From positions 1,488,001 through 1,552,000 of the forward strand of contig NZ_CP071839.1 in the NCBI RefSeq assembly GCF_017526105.1: a DNA stretch of 64,000 nt, written 5' to 3'. The notes under the pieces are model-generated. The model was given only the letters and a program-made list of their open reading frames with translations, was not told the origin of the DNA and searched no databases. This document shows positions 1 through 9,074 of the stretch, one piece after another. Made by a program: the position numbers and the translations under genes. This stretch comes from Streptomyces cyanogenus. GTDB lineage: Bacteria > Actinomycetota > Actinomycetes > Streptomycetales > Streptomycetaceae. How positions within the stretch are numbered: position 1 is the first letter of the stretch; each line of letters begins with the position of its first letter.

Positions 1-1053
1 TGGGGAGTACGGCAGAGTCATCGACTCGATGACACAGAGCGCTTGGGTGAGGCCGGCGCCGGTGACGGAGAGGATGTCGCCGGGGACGAGGCCGGGGTGG
101 GGCACCATGGTCACGCCGAGTTTCCGGAAGGCCTGCCGACGTAGCAGCTTGAGCTGTGCGGAGGCGGCTGTGCGGCATTGGGAGACTGTCGTGAGCAGAC
201 TGGACTGGTAGGTGTAGGGGACGGGGAGCGGGCTGAAAGGGCCGCCGTATCGGTACGGGGAGTCGCCCGCGCCGTCGTAGGCGACGCCCTGCAGTTGGTT
301 GCCGGTGGAGTCCTCGCCTTGGGCGACGACGACGTTGAAGGCGCCTTCTCTGCTGGTGGCTCCCTGCCAGCGGACGACGGTGCCGGTGGCCCGGTCATCG
401 GTGATCTCCAGGAGCGGGGCGCCGAAGTCGCTGACGGGCTCGACGAGCAGGTAGCCGTCCGCGGTCACACTGGCTTCGGCGCCCCAGGCGTTGAGGACTT
501 CGGTGACGGCGGCGAGCCGGTCGTTGTCCCACTGCATGCCGAGCGGCACCGAACGGTCGGTGAGGCCACCGTCGAACGACACGGTGAGGGCTGGCTCGAC
601 GAGGCCGCGGATGACGGTGCCGAGCGTGTCGCTGGTGCTGGGCTGGTACGGGCTGATGAGTTTGGCCTCGTCAATGAGGGTGAGCAGGCCCTGGCAGGTG
701 ACAGAGACGGTTTCGCCGTCGGTACCGGACTCGGTGACGAGGAACCAGCCCCGGTTGATCCATTCGAACTGGCCGCCGACGTCGACGCCGTAGTCGATGC
801 GGAGCTGCTGCCCGTAGGCGGCGAGGGGGTGCTCGGGGTCGGTGCCGGGGTCCCAGTCGAAGCCGCCTTCCCGGCGCGGGATCGTGAGGCTGATCTGTTC
901 GGGGACGGCGAGGGAGCGGTCGCGGCTCTCGGAGCCGTCGGCTATGGGGATGTTGTCGGCGATGAGCTGGCCGTCGAGCCAGGATTCGGCGCGCATGGCC
1001 ATGGTGTAGCTGCCCTGCACGACAGCGAGCGCAGTTGTCGACATATCGAGCAT
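1..1053 (-). CDS. distal tail/baseplate protein (DUF5047-like), 3' part cut by window edge
   Basis: Reading leftward, 351 codons stay open from an ATG at 1053 to the window edge, so the C-terminus lies outside. The ATG starts one base after the stop of the upstream tail gene; a second in-frame ATG lies three codons in (1044). The protein is beta-rich and Trp/Gly/Asp-rich, with a segment like RREGGFDWDPGTDPEHPLA near residue 60 and PGLVPGDILSVTG near the visible end, a pattern I associate with DUF5047-type tail proteins of actinophages. Its place after the tape measure gene and one minor tail gene supports a distal tail or baseplate role. The family name is from memory; the reading frame itself is directly seen. 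Confidence 0.75.
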   Translation of the reverse strand, partial: MLDMSTTALAVVQGSYTMAMRAESWLDGQLIADNIPIADGSESRDRSLAVPEQISLTIPRREGGFDWDPGTDPEHPLAAYGQQLRIDYGVDVGGQFEWINRGWFLVTESGTDGETVSVTCQGLLTLIDEAKLISPYQPSTSDTLGTVIRGLVEPALTVSFDGGLTDRSVPLGMQWDNDRLAAVTEVLNAWGAEASVTADGYLLVEPVSDFGAPLLEITDDRATGTVVRWQGATSREGAFNVVVAQGEDSTGNQLQGVAYDGAGDSPYRYGGPFSPLPVPYTYQSSLLTTVSQCRTAASAQLKLLRRQAFRKLGVTMVPHPGLVPGDILSVTGAGLTQALCVIESMTLPYSP

Positions 1054-1054
1054 G

Positions 1055-2518
1055 TCAAGGTCCGAAGTCGTGCTGGGCGAGGCTCAGGAGTGTGCCGGGG
1101 AAGGCGTTGGCGATGTCCTGGAGCGTGGAGAAGTTGTTCGCGATGTCCTGCAGTGTGAATCCGGCCGCCTCCATCACGTCCGGCCAGTCGTCGCTCTTGA
1201 CGAGGTTCAGCTGGAACCAGCGGTAGGTGTCGTACCAGTTGGGGTCTTCGCTGTCGTCGATGAGCGCGTAGGTGCCGTCGAGTCGCGGCAGCGATGTCTG
1301 CCGGCGCAGCAGAATGGTGCCCTCGGTGGCGTGATCGAGGATCTCGTTGAGGGCGTCGCCGGCCTCGTCGGTCTCCGTGCGGACGGTGATGGTCGCGGAG
1401 GGGGCCGACCGGGGCCGGCCCACGACCACGATGCGTCCGTTGATGTTGAAGCTGCTGCTGTCGCGGTCGCGTTTCCATCCGAGCGGCGACTCCACTTTGA
1501 CGGCGGCGCCGACGCCTCGGATGGCGTCGGAGATGACGTCGCTGGTCACGGTGGATGTGAGTGACGACGAGTAGATGGTCCATTGGGCGCCGTTGACGTC
1601 GGTGAGGACGGCGGCATAGGTCAGGCTGACCCCGAATGGCTGCTCGGCGTCGACGCGCAGCAGCGACGCCTGCCCGGTGACGTCGACGTTGCTGGCTGCT
1701 CGCACAGCTGTGAGGTCGGTGCCGACCTGCCGATACAGAGTGGCGGTGACGATGTCGTCTCCGGTGAGCCCGGTCGCAGACACGAGGTTCCGCGGCGGGA
1801 AGACGGACTGTGCGCTGGCGGTGATGTCCGTCGACGCCTCCCGGACGCGCAGCACCCCGGCGATGCCGGTGGATGCGCTGGCCAAGGTGGCGGTGAGGGT
1901 GGGGCCGAGCGTGGCGGTGCCGGACGAGACGGAGGCTGTCGCCAGGGCCACGGTGCCTCCGTTTCCGGTGGCGACTGCGGTGTCTGCTCGCTCAGTCACG
2001 GCTCCGAAAGTGACACCGCTGACGGAGATGGCCTCTGCGGTGTAACTGTCGGCGTTCGATGCGACGCCGTAGCCGATGACAGCCCAGTCCCCTGACCTCC
2101 AGGTCAGGGCTGTGGTGCCGGTGGCGGAGAAGCCGGTGCCGCTGGTCTGGTCGTCGCCGAAGCTGACTGCCCAGCGCCAGCCGGTGCCAGCGGTCCGAGA
2201 CAGGCTGACGATGCGGCCGGTGATGATGGAGCCGGCCGACCCTGAGGGTATGGCGGTGGTGGGGTTGGCGTCTCCCCCGACGAGCACGCGCACGAACCAG
2301 GTGAGGCGTCGTGGTCCGGTGGAGGCGCCGAAGACGCCGCCTCCACCGGATGTACTTCCCGCAAGCGTCCACCCGGAGGGGGTCGAGGGGATGTTGTCGT
2401 TCGGATGCCCGGAGACCACCTGCAAGATGGCCAGGTGCCCGGCTGTACCAGCCACCACGGGTGTGATGGTGTCGGTGTGGCTGACCTGGGCTCCGGTGCT
2501 GCCGAACGAGATGGTCAC
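1055..2518 (-). CDS. minor tail protein, 487 aa
   Basis: A GTG start at 2518 overlaps the tape measure stop (GTGA), giving 487 residues. The product is Thr/Ser/Gly-rich with beta-strand-like repeats and no transmembrane helix. Its C-terminus carries a short internal duplication (LQDIANNF then LQDIANAF). It sits directly downstream of the tape measure gene, where siphoviruses encode distal tail and tail-tip proteins, and is translationally coupled to it. I recognise no catalytic motif. Assignment as a minor tail protein rests on position and composition. Confidence 0.7.
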   Translation of the reverse strand: MTISFGSTGAQVSHTDTITPVVAGTAGHLAILQVVSGHPNDNIPSTPSGWTLAGSTSGGGGVFGASTGPRRLTWFVRVLVGGDANPTTAIPSGSAGSIITGRIVSLSRTAGTGWRWAVSFGDDQTSGTGFSATGTTALTWRSGDWAVIGYGVASNADSYTAEAISVSGVTFGAVTERADTAVATGNGGTVALATASVSSGTATLGPTLTATLASASTGIAGVLRVREASTDITASAQSVFPPRNLVSATGLTGDDIVTATLYRQVGTDLTAVRAASNVDVTGQASLLRVDAEQPFGVSLTYAAVLTDVNGAQWTIYSSSLTSTVTSDVISDAIRGVGAAVKVESPLGWKRDRDSSSFNINGRIVVVGRPRSAPSATITVRTETDEAGDALNEILDHATEGTILLRRQTSLPRLDGTYALIDDSEDPNWYDTYRWFQLNLVKSDDWPDVMEAAGFTLQDIANNFSTLQDIANAFPGTLLSLAQHDFGP

Positions 2519-5500
2519 CTCAGCCTCCTCCCTACCCGCGCCAGGTAGGCCTGCCGATCCTCGGACGCCTTGATCTTCGGCCGGACCTGCACGTCGATGA
2601 GGTTCCGCAGGCGATCGTCGTTGAAATGGACGTGGACCTCCGGACCCAGTTCCGCGGCCAGGGACTCCAGAGCGGCGGCGAGCCGCTCCCACACCTGATC
2701 GTCGTGCGGCGCGGGCCTCCTGCGGGGGGTGGTGGGGACATAGCGGCGGGTCTTGTAGGCGTCGGTGGCGCTGCCGGCGAGCCGCTGGGCTGCGGCGCCG
2801 ACGAGGTGACCGTGCAGATCGATTCCCTCGGCCATGCCTAGGACGACGTTCTTTCCGACCTCGTCGCGGAAGACACCCGATGGGCTCTTGATCTTCAGCG
2901 CTTTCTTGATCTCCTTGATCAAGTCCTTGGCTAGCTTCGCCATCTGCTTGCCGAGCGCCTTCTCCTGCGCCTTCAGGCCGGCGAGGAAGCCCTTTCCGGC
3001 GTCCTTGCCGCTGTCGTACATCATGTCGGCCATGTCGCGACCGAAGGACGTCGCGAGCTTGCCGCCCGAGCTGATCAGCTTGTTCAGCTTGGCGATGTCG
3101 CCCGTGGTGACATTCTTCTGGCCGAGGATGGTCGCGAGCTGGCTGCCCGGACCGGCATCGGACAACTGCTGCAGCAGCGCCTTCGACGCCCCACGCGCCT
3201 TCAGGGACTTCGTGAGGGCCACGAAGTTGGAGGCGGTCTTCTGCTGGCCCCCCATCTGGGAGATGAGGTCGCCGACATTCGTCGCGGACGTCCCCGAGAT
3301 GCTGAGGAAGTCCCGGATGTTCCCGGCCTGATCGGCGGCGTACTGGTTGGCCTCCGCGATGCGCTTCTGGATGTCGGCGCGCCTTGTGGAGAGCCTCTGC
3401 AGCTTGGCGCCCTGCTTCTGCACGCGTGCCGCGGTGCGGCCGTAGCCGGCGTTCAGCAGCTTCGTGGCCAGGCTCTTGATGGCCGAGCCGATGGCCGACG
3501 CCGTGCCGGTGGCGAGAGTCTTCTCCAAGCCGGTCTTGATGCTGTTGGCGATGGTGTTCTTCGCCGACCGTTTCGCGTTGCGGAGGGCGATCTCGGCGGC
3601 CTGCAGCTCCTTCTCTGCGGCCTTGAGACGCTTCTCTGCCGCGGCGACGCCCTTGTGCCTGCGCTTGGCCCTGGCAAGGTCGTCCTTGGCGTCCTCCACC
3701 TTCTGCCGGGCCCGGCGCTGCCGGTCCGCGGCGTTCTCGATGGTGCCGGAGGCGTACCCGGGCAGTTTGATGCCGTGGGCCTTGGCGAATGCCATGGACT
3801 GCGGGTGACTGAGGACGTCCTCACCGCCCTTGAAGTTCACCAGCTCCGGGCCGCGCTCGCCGACCCAGGCAAGGCCCGGGGCGGCGCCGCCGGTGCCCTT
3901 CGCGTACCAGTGCGGCGACCTCGCGAGCCACTGCGAGTAGGCGTGCAGCGGGCTTCCGTAGCGCTCGGCGATGTAGTTCAGGCCCCACTTGATCTGCGTG
4001 GCCGCGTTGGTCCGCCAGTCGGAGCCGGCCGAGGCCATCTTCGAGGCGGGCAGCGACTGCGGGATGCCGTAGGCGCCGGACGCCTTGTTCAGCGCTCGCT
4101 CGTTCCAGCCGGACTCACCGTTCCACAGTGCTCGCAGGGCGATCCACTGCTGCCCGGACCATCCGCGGCCAGCCGCGAGCATCTGCCCGATCTTCTGGTT
4201 GGCCGAGGAACTGCCACCGCTACCACCGAGCCCGAGCAGGCCGAGGAAGTCCCCGCCGAGGGAACCCAACGCTTTCAGTGCCTTCCCAGGCAGTTCGCTG
4301 ACCTTGACGAGCCCCTTCTTCACGATCGACCCGAGGGCCTTGGGCAGGCTGCCGAAGACCTTCTTGGCGATTGCCGTGCCCGACGTCTTCGCCATGCCCT
4401 TCATGAGGCCGCTGACGAGGTGACCGCCGATGCCCATGAATACGCGGCTTGGTGAGCGGATACCGAAGAAGTGCTTGACCGCCCCCACGACCGGGTCGAT
4501 CAGGTTCGTCTTGATCCATCCACCGATGCCCTCGACGCCCGAGACGATGCCGTCCTTTAGTCCAGAGATCAGGTGCTTGCCCTTAGACCACAGCCAGCTA
4601 CCAGCATTCTTGAAGGCGTCTACGGCCGGTCGGCCGACGTTGCGCCATGCCCAGCCTCCGATGCCCTTGGCTGCGGAGAGCACGCCGTTCTTCATGCCGC
4701 CGACGAGCTGCTTGCCTCGGGACCACAGCCAGGAACCGGCACGAGCGAACGTGGTCACCTGGGGCGCCACGACGTTCCTGTAGATCCAGCCCCCGATGCC
4801 TTTGGCGCCCGCAACGACGCCGTTCTTCAGGCCGACGACGAAGGCTCGACCTTTAGACCACAGCCAGCTACCGACGCCCTTGAAGGCGTCTACGGCTGGC
4901 CGCCCGACGTTACGCCAAGCCCAGCCTGCAATACCCCGGGCTGCGGAGACCACGCCGTCCTTGAGGCCGACGACGATGGCCTTGCCCTTGGTCCACAGCC
5001 ACGAGCCCGCTCGGGCGAACGGCTTGACCAGCCAGCCGATCACGCGGCCGATGTACTCGCCGATCTTCGTTCCGAAGGACAGGATGCCTCGACCCAGGCC
5101 CTGGATCATGCGCAGTCCTGCGGCGGCCATACGGCCGGCGTAGCCCAGGATGTTCAGGGCCATCTTCCCGGCCCACTCGTCGATCTTGCCAGCAGCCTGA
5201 GGGAAGACCTTGGTGAAGCCCTTGACGATGCCGTCCCACACGGCCCGCCCGAACCGGGCGAGCGGCTTGAGGATGGTCTTCATCAGACCCTTCTCGACAG
5301 TCCCGCCCAGACCCTCGATGCCGCGCAGGATCGGCGAGAAGATCTTGAGGATGGGGATCTTGCTGAACAGCTTCCCCAGCACCCCGGCGATGCGTCCGAT
5401 CGGGATCACCGAGAAGACAGCGATGATCGCGTCGAGCCAGTGCTTCTTCCAGAAGTCGAGGGAGAACAGCGGCTTGAACAGGTCATTGATGAAGCCGATC

Positions 5501-7026
5501 GCGAACGGGATCGCCTGGCCGCCCACGCCCTTACCAACATTCACCCAGTCGATGCCCGCGAGGATTCCAGCGAACTTCTTCGTCATGTCGGCCGCGTGCT
5601 GACCGACCCAGCCGATTGCATCGGACAGGCCCTTGCCAAGGATGCTGCCGAGGTTTCCCCAGTCGATGTCCTTGACGCCGCCAGCGATGGCGTCATGGAT
5701 GGACCGGCCGATGTCCGCGGCGTGCCCCTTCGACACCATCACGGGCGCCTTGTCGATGCTGGGGACGGCGACGTTCTTCACGTTGTTACCGGACAGGCCG
5801 GCGAGGAAGTCGGAGACGGCCGTCTTTGCTTCACCGAACTGGCGCTTGATGTCTCCGACAGGAACGATGTCGCCCAGGCGGCTCTTGATGTTTTGCGCTG
5901 CTGGAACCCCGCGCTCGTTGACCCAGCTCGCGAAACCGCCGACGGCTGTCGTCACCCCAGACAGCGCCTTGGTCGCGACGGTGAGGACGCCACTGTCGCC
6001 GATGGCGATCATCAGTCCTTCCCAGGCGTTCTTCAACCTGGTGATCTCACCGCGCCAGCCCTTCATCTGAATCTTTGAGATGCGGTCGGCGGTGCCGCCG
6101 GAGTTCTCCAGCTCTTTGGTGAGGCCGACGAGCTTGTCCGACCCCTGCTGGATCAGTGCGGCCATACCGGGGCCAGCTCGCTGCCCGAAGATCGTCATGA
6201 TCTGGCCGGTTGTTGCTCCGTGCTTCGCCAAATCCTGCACGATCTCGTTGAGCGGGCGCAGCTTGCCGTCCGCCGTCGACACCTTGACACCCAGGTCGTC
6301 CAGCGTCTCCGTGATCTTGTTGGTGGGTGACAGGAGCCGCGTCACCGCGCCGCGCAGCGCGGTACCGGCCATGGACGCCTTGATGCCGGCGTTGCCCATG
6401 AGGGCCATCGAGGCAACCGTCTCCTCGAACTTCAGCCCGGCGGTGTGTGCGATGGGGCCGGCGTACTTGAACGCCTCACCGAGATCGTCCACCGAGGTGT
6501 TGGCCTTGACGGACGCTTTCACCATGGCGTCGATGGCGTGCGGCATCTGCTTGACGGTCATGCCGTAGCCGGTCATGACCGACGTGGAGATCTCCGCAGA
6601 GCGAGTCAGGTCCAGCTGCTCGCTGGACGCCAACGCCAGCACCGACGGCATCGAGCCGTAGATCTGGTTGACGTTCAGGCCGGCCGTGGCGAGCTGCGCC
6701 ATGGCGTCCGCGGACTGGGAGGCGCTGTACTGGGTGCTGCGTCCGAGATCCTTGGCCTGGTCACGCAGCTTCTTCAGCTGGGAACCCGTCGCGCCACTGA
6801 GGGCCTCGACGCGGTTCATGTTCTTCTCGAAGTCGCCCGCCATCTGCACGACGCTCGCGCCGAGCCCGGCTGTGGCGATCGCACCGATGGTCAGGCCCTT
6901 CTTGAGGGCCGCGCCCACCCGCTCGGACGTGGTCTGCAGACGCTGCGCGGACCGGCCGACGTTGTTGAACACGCGGGACGCGTTGTCGCGGGCGATGAGC
7001 CGGTAGACGACAGCAGTGGACGCCAT
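2515..7026 (-). CDS. tail tape measure protein with SLT lysozyme domain, 1503 aa
   Basis: At 1503 residues this is by far the longest gene of the element. Residues 1-340 resemble the TP901-type tape measure core (YRLIARDNASRVFNN at the start, Ala/Gly-rich helices after). The centre is hydrophobic and helical. Residues about 665-850 hold four copies of a roughly 45-residue unit with SWLWSKGK and GGWAWRNV blocks. Residues about 945-1060 form a lytic transglycosylase (SLT)-like domain with NGESGWNERA, GAYGIPQSLP and WGLNYIAERYG, the expected Glu and fold motifs; this could open peptidoglycan during DNA entry. A Lys/Ala-rich coiled coil follows. The ATG at 7026 lies shortly after the frameshifted chaperone stop (7055). 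Confidence 0.93.
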   Translation of the reverse strand: MASTAVVYRLIARDNASRVFNNVGRSAQRLQTTSERVGAALKKGLTIGAIATAGLGASVVQMAGDFEKNMNRVEALSGATGSQLKKLRDQAKDLGRSTQYSASQSADAMAQLATAGLNVNQIYGSMPSVLALASSEQLDLTRSAEISTSVMTGYGMTVKQMPHAIDAMVKASVKANTSVDDLGEAFKYAGPIAHTAGLKFEETVASMALMGNAGIKASMAGTALRGAVTRLLSPTNKITETLDDLGVKVSTADGKLRPLNEIVQDLAKHGATTGQIMTIFGQRAGPGMAALIQQGSDKLVGLTKELENSGGTADRISKIQMKGWRGEITRLKNAWEGLMIAIGDSGVLTVATKALSGVTTAVGGFASWVNERGVPAAQNIKSRLGDIVPVGDIKRQFGEAKTAVSDFLAGLSGNNVKNVAVPSIDKAPVMVSKGHAADIGRSIHDAIAGGVKDIDWGNLGSILGKGLSDAIGWVGQHAADMTKKFAGILAGIDWVNVGKGVGGQAIPFAIGFINDLFKPLFSLDFWKKHWLDAIIAVFSVIPIGRIAGVLGKLFSKIPILKIFSPILRGIEGLGGTVEKGLMKTILKPLARFGRAVWDGIVKGFTKVFPQAAGKIDEWAGKMALNILGYAGRMAAAGLRMIQGLGRGILSFGTKIGEYIGRVIGWLVKPFARAGSWLWTKGKAIVVGLKDGVVSAARGIAGWAWRNVGRPAVDAFKGVGSWLWSKGRAFVVGLKNGVVAGAKGIGGWIYRNVVAPQVTTFARAGSWLWSRGKQLVGGMKNGVLSAAKGIGGWAWRNVGRPAVDAFKNAGSWLWSKGKHLISGLKDGIVSGVEGIGGWIKTNLIDPVVGAVKHFFGIRSPSRVFMGIGGHLVSGLMKGMAKTSGTAIAKKVFGSLPKALGSIVKKGLVKVSELPGKALKALGSLGGDFLGLLGLGGSGGSSSANQKIGQMLAAGRGWSGQQWIALRALWNGESGWNERALNKASGAYGIPQSLPASKMASAGSDWRTNAATQIKWGLNYIAERYGSPLHAYSQWLARSPHWYAKGTGGAAPGLAWVGERGPELVNFKGGEDVLSHPQSMAFAKAHGIKLPGYASGTIENAADRQRRARQKVEDAKDDLARAKRRHKGVAAAEKRLKAAEKELQAAEIALRNAKRSAKNTIANSIKTGLEKTLATGTASAIGSAIKSLATKLLNAGYGRTAARVQKQGAKLQRLSTRRADIQKRIAEANQYAADQAGNIRDFLSISGTSATNVGDLISQMGGQQKTASNFVALTKSLKARGASKALLQQLSDAGPGSQLATILGQKNVTTGDIAKLNKLISSGGKLATSFGRDMADMMYDSGKDAGKGFLAGLKAQEKALGKQMAKLAKDLIKEIKKALKIKSPSGVFRDEVGKNVVLGMAEGIDLHGHLVGAAAQRLAGSATDAYKTRRYVPTTPRRRPAPHDDQVWERLAAALESLAAELGPEVHVHFNDDRLRNLIDVQVRPKIKASEDRQAYLARVGRRLR
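4500..5010 (-). repeat. four in-frame repeats in the tape measure gene
   Basis: Four copies of a unit of about 135 bases, each encoding a roughly 45-residue block with SWLW(S/T)(K/R)GK and a GGW(A/I) motif, lie in tandem. The anchor codons fall near 4590, 4720, 4855 and 4990. Repeats in tape measure proteins change protein length and so tail length by whole units; whether copy number varies in relatives is not known from this sequence. Confidence 0.75.
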
Positions 7027-7054
7027 GGCCGCCTCCCCTCACATTGCGGGCGAG

Positions 7055-7617
7055 TCAGGGCCAGTTGCGGCTGCTGCGCTTCTCTTCTTCGACCTCGGCG
7101 ACTTCGCGTTCCTCGGCTTCAATGCGGTAGAAGATCTCCCACTCGGTCAGTTCCCTAGAGGAGATGCGCCTCAGTAGCTCTGCGACGGTGCATCCGAGGT
7201 CTCGGGCGAGGACGAAGTAGAAGCGGCGTCCTCGCTCGCCGTCACGGAGTTTCCCTCCATCTGCTCGGCCTCCTCGTCACTGAGCCCAGAGAGCCGGGAC
7301 GCGACGTCGAAGAGCCGGTCGAGGGTGCGGCCGTTCTTCATGCCGAGCAGGCCAGCGTCCTGGTCAGTGAACAGGCGGTCGCCGTTCTCGTCGATCAGGC
7401 ACTTCACGAGCAGGCCCGCCCTCATGTTCTCGGAGAGGATGACGAGTTCCTGCTGCGGAGTGCCGGCGTTGCGGATCTGCCGACGGGAGGCCTCGTAGGC
7501 GTCGCGCTCCTCGCCGGTCAGCCCGCGGACGATGACCTCGCCGCCCCACTCGGGAACGTCGACCTTCTCGGTCAGGAGGTCGTTGACGCCGAGGATGGCG
7601 TCGCGGTTGAGGGCCAT
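7055..7617 (-). CDS. tail assembly chaperone, -1 frameshift extended form (about 187 aa)
   Basis: Same start at 7617. After a -1 shift at GGGAAAC (7255-7249) the frame continues without stop to TGA at 7055-7057, replacing the Ser-rich tail with a helical charged extension (FYFVLARDLGCTVAELLRR, then RELTEWEIFYRIEAEERE). That extension has the look of the T domain of lambda gpG-T-type chaperones and is much more protein-like than the zero-frame tail. It runs to just before the tape measure start at 7026. The frameshift is inferred from the heptamer, gene position and quality of the downstream frame. Confidence 0.85.
7171..7617 (-). CDS. tail assembly chaperone, unshifted form (148 aa)
   Basis: The start is the ATG at 7617 (MALNRDAILGVNDLL). 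The N-terminal 120 residues contain RGLTGEERDAYE and a Leu-rich C-lobe typical of siphovirus tail chaperones encoded just before the tape measure gene. The unshifted frame ends with a Ser/Thr-rich, low-complexity tail and stops at 7171. A slippery heptamer at codons 121-123 lets a fraction of ribosomes make the longer G-T-type product (see the next entry). The role is binding the tape measure protein during tail assembly. Confidence 0.85.
   Translation of the reverse strand: MALNRDAILGVNDLLTEKVDVPEWGGEVIVRGLTGEERDAYEASRRQIRNAGTPQQELVILSENMRAGLLVKCLIDENGDRLFTDQDAGLLGMKNGRTLDRLFDVASRLSGLSDEEAEQMEGNSVTASEDAASTSSSPETSDAPSQSY
7249..7255 (-). promoter_or_regulatory. programmed -1 ribosomal frameshift heptamer GGGAAAC
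   Basis: On the minus strand the codons GAG GGA AAC contain G-GGA-AAC, which fits X-XXY-YYZ exactly and would re-pair as GGG-AAA. It lies in the overlap where the -1 frame is open both before and after, in the tail chaperone gene, the classic location for this signal. Confidence 0.88.
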
Positions 7618-7624
7618 GGTGCTC

Positions 7625-8095
7625 CTAGGAAATGTCTCGGGTGATGCCGTCGAGCACGCGGTTGACAGCTCGGCGGGAGGCGGCGCCGGCGGGCCGGACC
7701 ACCTTGTAGAAGTAGGGGCGTGAAGTCTGGGTGACCCAGACCTCACGGTTACCGAAGACGGGGTGACGCCAGCGCTTCTTGCCTTCGGCCATAGACGGCA
7801 GGGATCGCATGTGGGTGGGCATCTTGCGGCCGTCCACACGGATCGACACGTTCGCATCCTTGCCAGTCGTGCGGACCTCGACCCGGACGGCCTTCGCCAT
7901 CTGGGCGCGCAAGCCCTCGGGGCTGTAGCCCCGCTTGGACGGGATGTTCCGGATGGACTCCCGGACGAGCGGCACCAGCGGCTTGGCCACAGCCCGCAGC
8001 TCCTTCCGGAACCGCTTCTTGAGCTCCGGGTTGTCCAGCCGCCGCAACTGGGCGCTGATGCGTCGAAGCTCCTCGCCCGTGCGGATCTCGATCAC
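7625..8095 (-). CDS. HK97 gp10-like tail/neck protein, 156 aa
   Basis: The ATG at 8095 overlaps the end of the upstream gene. The protein is basic at the N-terminus (LRRISAQLRRLDNPELKKR), with an amphipathic helix, then a VRVEVR strand pair, and ends in a helix (GAASRRAVNRVLDGI). This layout matches HK97 gp10-type proteins, encoded between connector and tail tube genes and acting at the neck or tail completion. It sits directly upstream of the tail chaperone. No enzymatic motif is expected or seen. Confidence 0.75.
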   Translation of the reverse strand: MIEIRTGEELRRISAQLRRLDNPELKKRFRKELRAVAKPLVPLVRESIRNIPSKRGYSPEGLRAQMAKAVRVEVRTTGKDANVSIRVDGRKMPTHMRSLPSMAEGKKRWRHPVFGNREVWVTQTSRPYFYKVVRPAGAASRRAVNRVLDGITRDIS

Positions 8096-8316
8096 AGCGC
8101 ACCTTCCTCCGTGTACGGGATGTAGATGCGGTGCCGGGCTACGCCGCTACCATCGGACAGGCGGCGCCCCGCGCTATTGGTGGCATGGAACGCGACGTAC
8201 AGGCCGTAGGTGCTGAACTCCAGCGACTCGACCAGCTTGGGATCAAGTTCCAGGTGCTCGCAGATGGCCATGACGGTGTGCCGGGATACAGAGTCGGGTA
8301 CGTGCGGGAGACTCAC
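8092..8316 (-). CDS. small tail-region protein, 74 aa
   Basis: A 74-residue protein starting at 8316 and overlapping both neighbours by four bases. It contains HELDPKLVESLEF-like helical and GLYVAFHATNSAGRR strand segments. I do not recognise the family. The tight coupling between the tail tube gene and the gp10-like gene suggests a structural or assembly role. Confidence 0.65.
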   Translation of the reverse strand: MSLPHVPDSVSRHTVMAICEHLELDPKLVESLEFSTYGLYVAFHATNSAGRRLSDGSGVARHRIYIPYTEEGAL

Positions 8317-8792
8317 GGGATGGTGACGTTCTCGGCCGGGATCTTGGTGATGGCGAACTGGAACGTCATGGCGGCCGGGTTCTCGACGTCGCGGCTCTTG
8401 GGGACGCCGGTGACCTTGACGGGGAAGACGTCCATCTTCTGCCCGGTGATGTCGCCCTCCGGGAAGATGACGATGTAGCCGGCAGTGTCCCGCGGCATCA
8501 GCGTGCGGGCGTCCGACGATGTCGACGACGCGTACATCGTGATGCTGGAGTCGTCGGCGGTGATCCGGCCAGGGATCTTGCCGGTGAAGCGAGAACCGAG
8601 GTCGGGGGTGTCCTGCTGGTCGCTGTTGGTGGCGAACCCGGACACTGCGGAGATCTCTGCGGTCAGGTCGCTGCCGGCGTTGAGCTCCGCGCGGGTCGGC
8701 GACTGGTAGTTCGAGATGGACGCGACCCAGTAGTAGCGGGTCGTGCCCGGCGGGATGTACCGGCTGGTTGCGGCAATCGGCGTGGCGACCAT
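8313..8792 (-). CDS. major tail (tube) protein candidate, 159 aa
   Basis: The ATG at 8792 follows a GGAGAG site. The 159-residue product is beta-rich: it opens with IPPGTTRYYWVASISNYQSP, has a central Ser/Thr-rich segment, and ends with AMTFQFAITKIPAENVTIP. The pattern of an N-terminal arm, beta-sandwich and C-terminal strand, its size, and its position two genes before the tail chaperone fit a tail tube protein. No sequence motif proves this; mass spectrometry of virions would. Confidence 0.7.
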   Translation of the reverse strand: MVATPIAATSRYIPPGTTRYYWVASISNYQSPTRAELNAGSDLTAEISAVSGFATNSDQQDTPDLGSRFTGKIPGRITADDSSITMYASSTSSDARTLMPRDTAGYIVIFPEGDITGQKMDVFPVKVTGVPKSRDVENPAAMTFQFAITKIPAENVTIP

Positions 8793-8795
8793 GTC

Positions 8796-9074
8796 TCAGC
8801 TCTCCTCGTCCTTCTTGGGGGCCGCCTTGGTGCGCGACCGCGCCGGCCTGTCGGTGGGTTCATCCGCCGGCTGTGGCTGCTCCGGCTCGTCGGTGGTCTG
8901 CTTATCGGCCGACTCCTCGGCTGCGGCCTTCGCCCTTGCGGCCCGCTCGTCGAGTTCCTCCTGCGGTACCAGCTGCCAGCCCGCGGCCGTGTAGTGCGGC
9001 ATCGCGTCCTTGGGGACCACGATTTCCTGATCGGCGGGCAGGGTCGGGTGTCGCATGGTGATCGTCTGGTTCAC
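8796..9074 (-). CDS. structural-region protein with charged C-terminus, 92 aa
   Basis: A GTG start at 9074 overlaps the upstream stop. The first 40 residues resemble a short phage structural module (MRHPTLPADQEIVVPKDA, HYTAAGWQLVP), and the rest is Glu/Ala/Lys-rich, likely disordered (ending PKKDEES). Many actinophages carry such a small protein beside the tail tube gene; the function is unknown to me. Confidence 0.65.
   Translation of the reverse strand: MNQTITMRHPTLPADQEIVVPKDAMPHYTAAGWQLVPQEELDERAARAKAAAEESADKQTTDEPEQPQPADEPTDRPARSRTKAAPKKDEES

Noticed and set aside
4573-6078. A rightward 501-codon frame inside the tape measure gene
   Set aside because: Antisense to a strong gene; sequence rich in Asp/Gly/Pro as in complementary frames; no start site.
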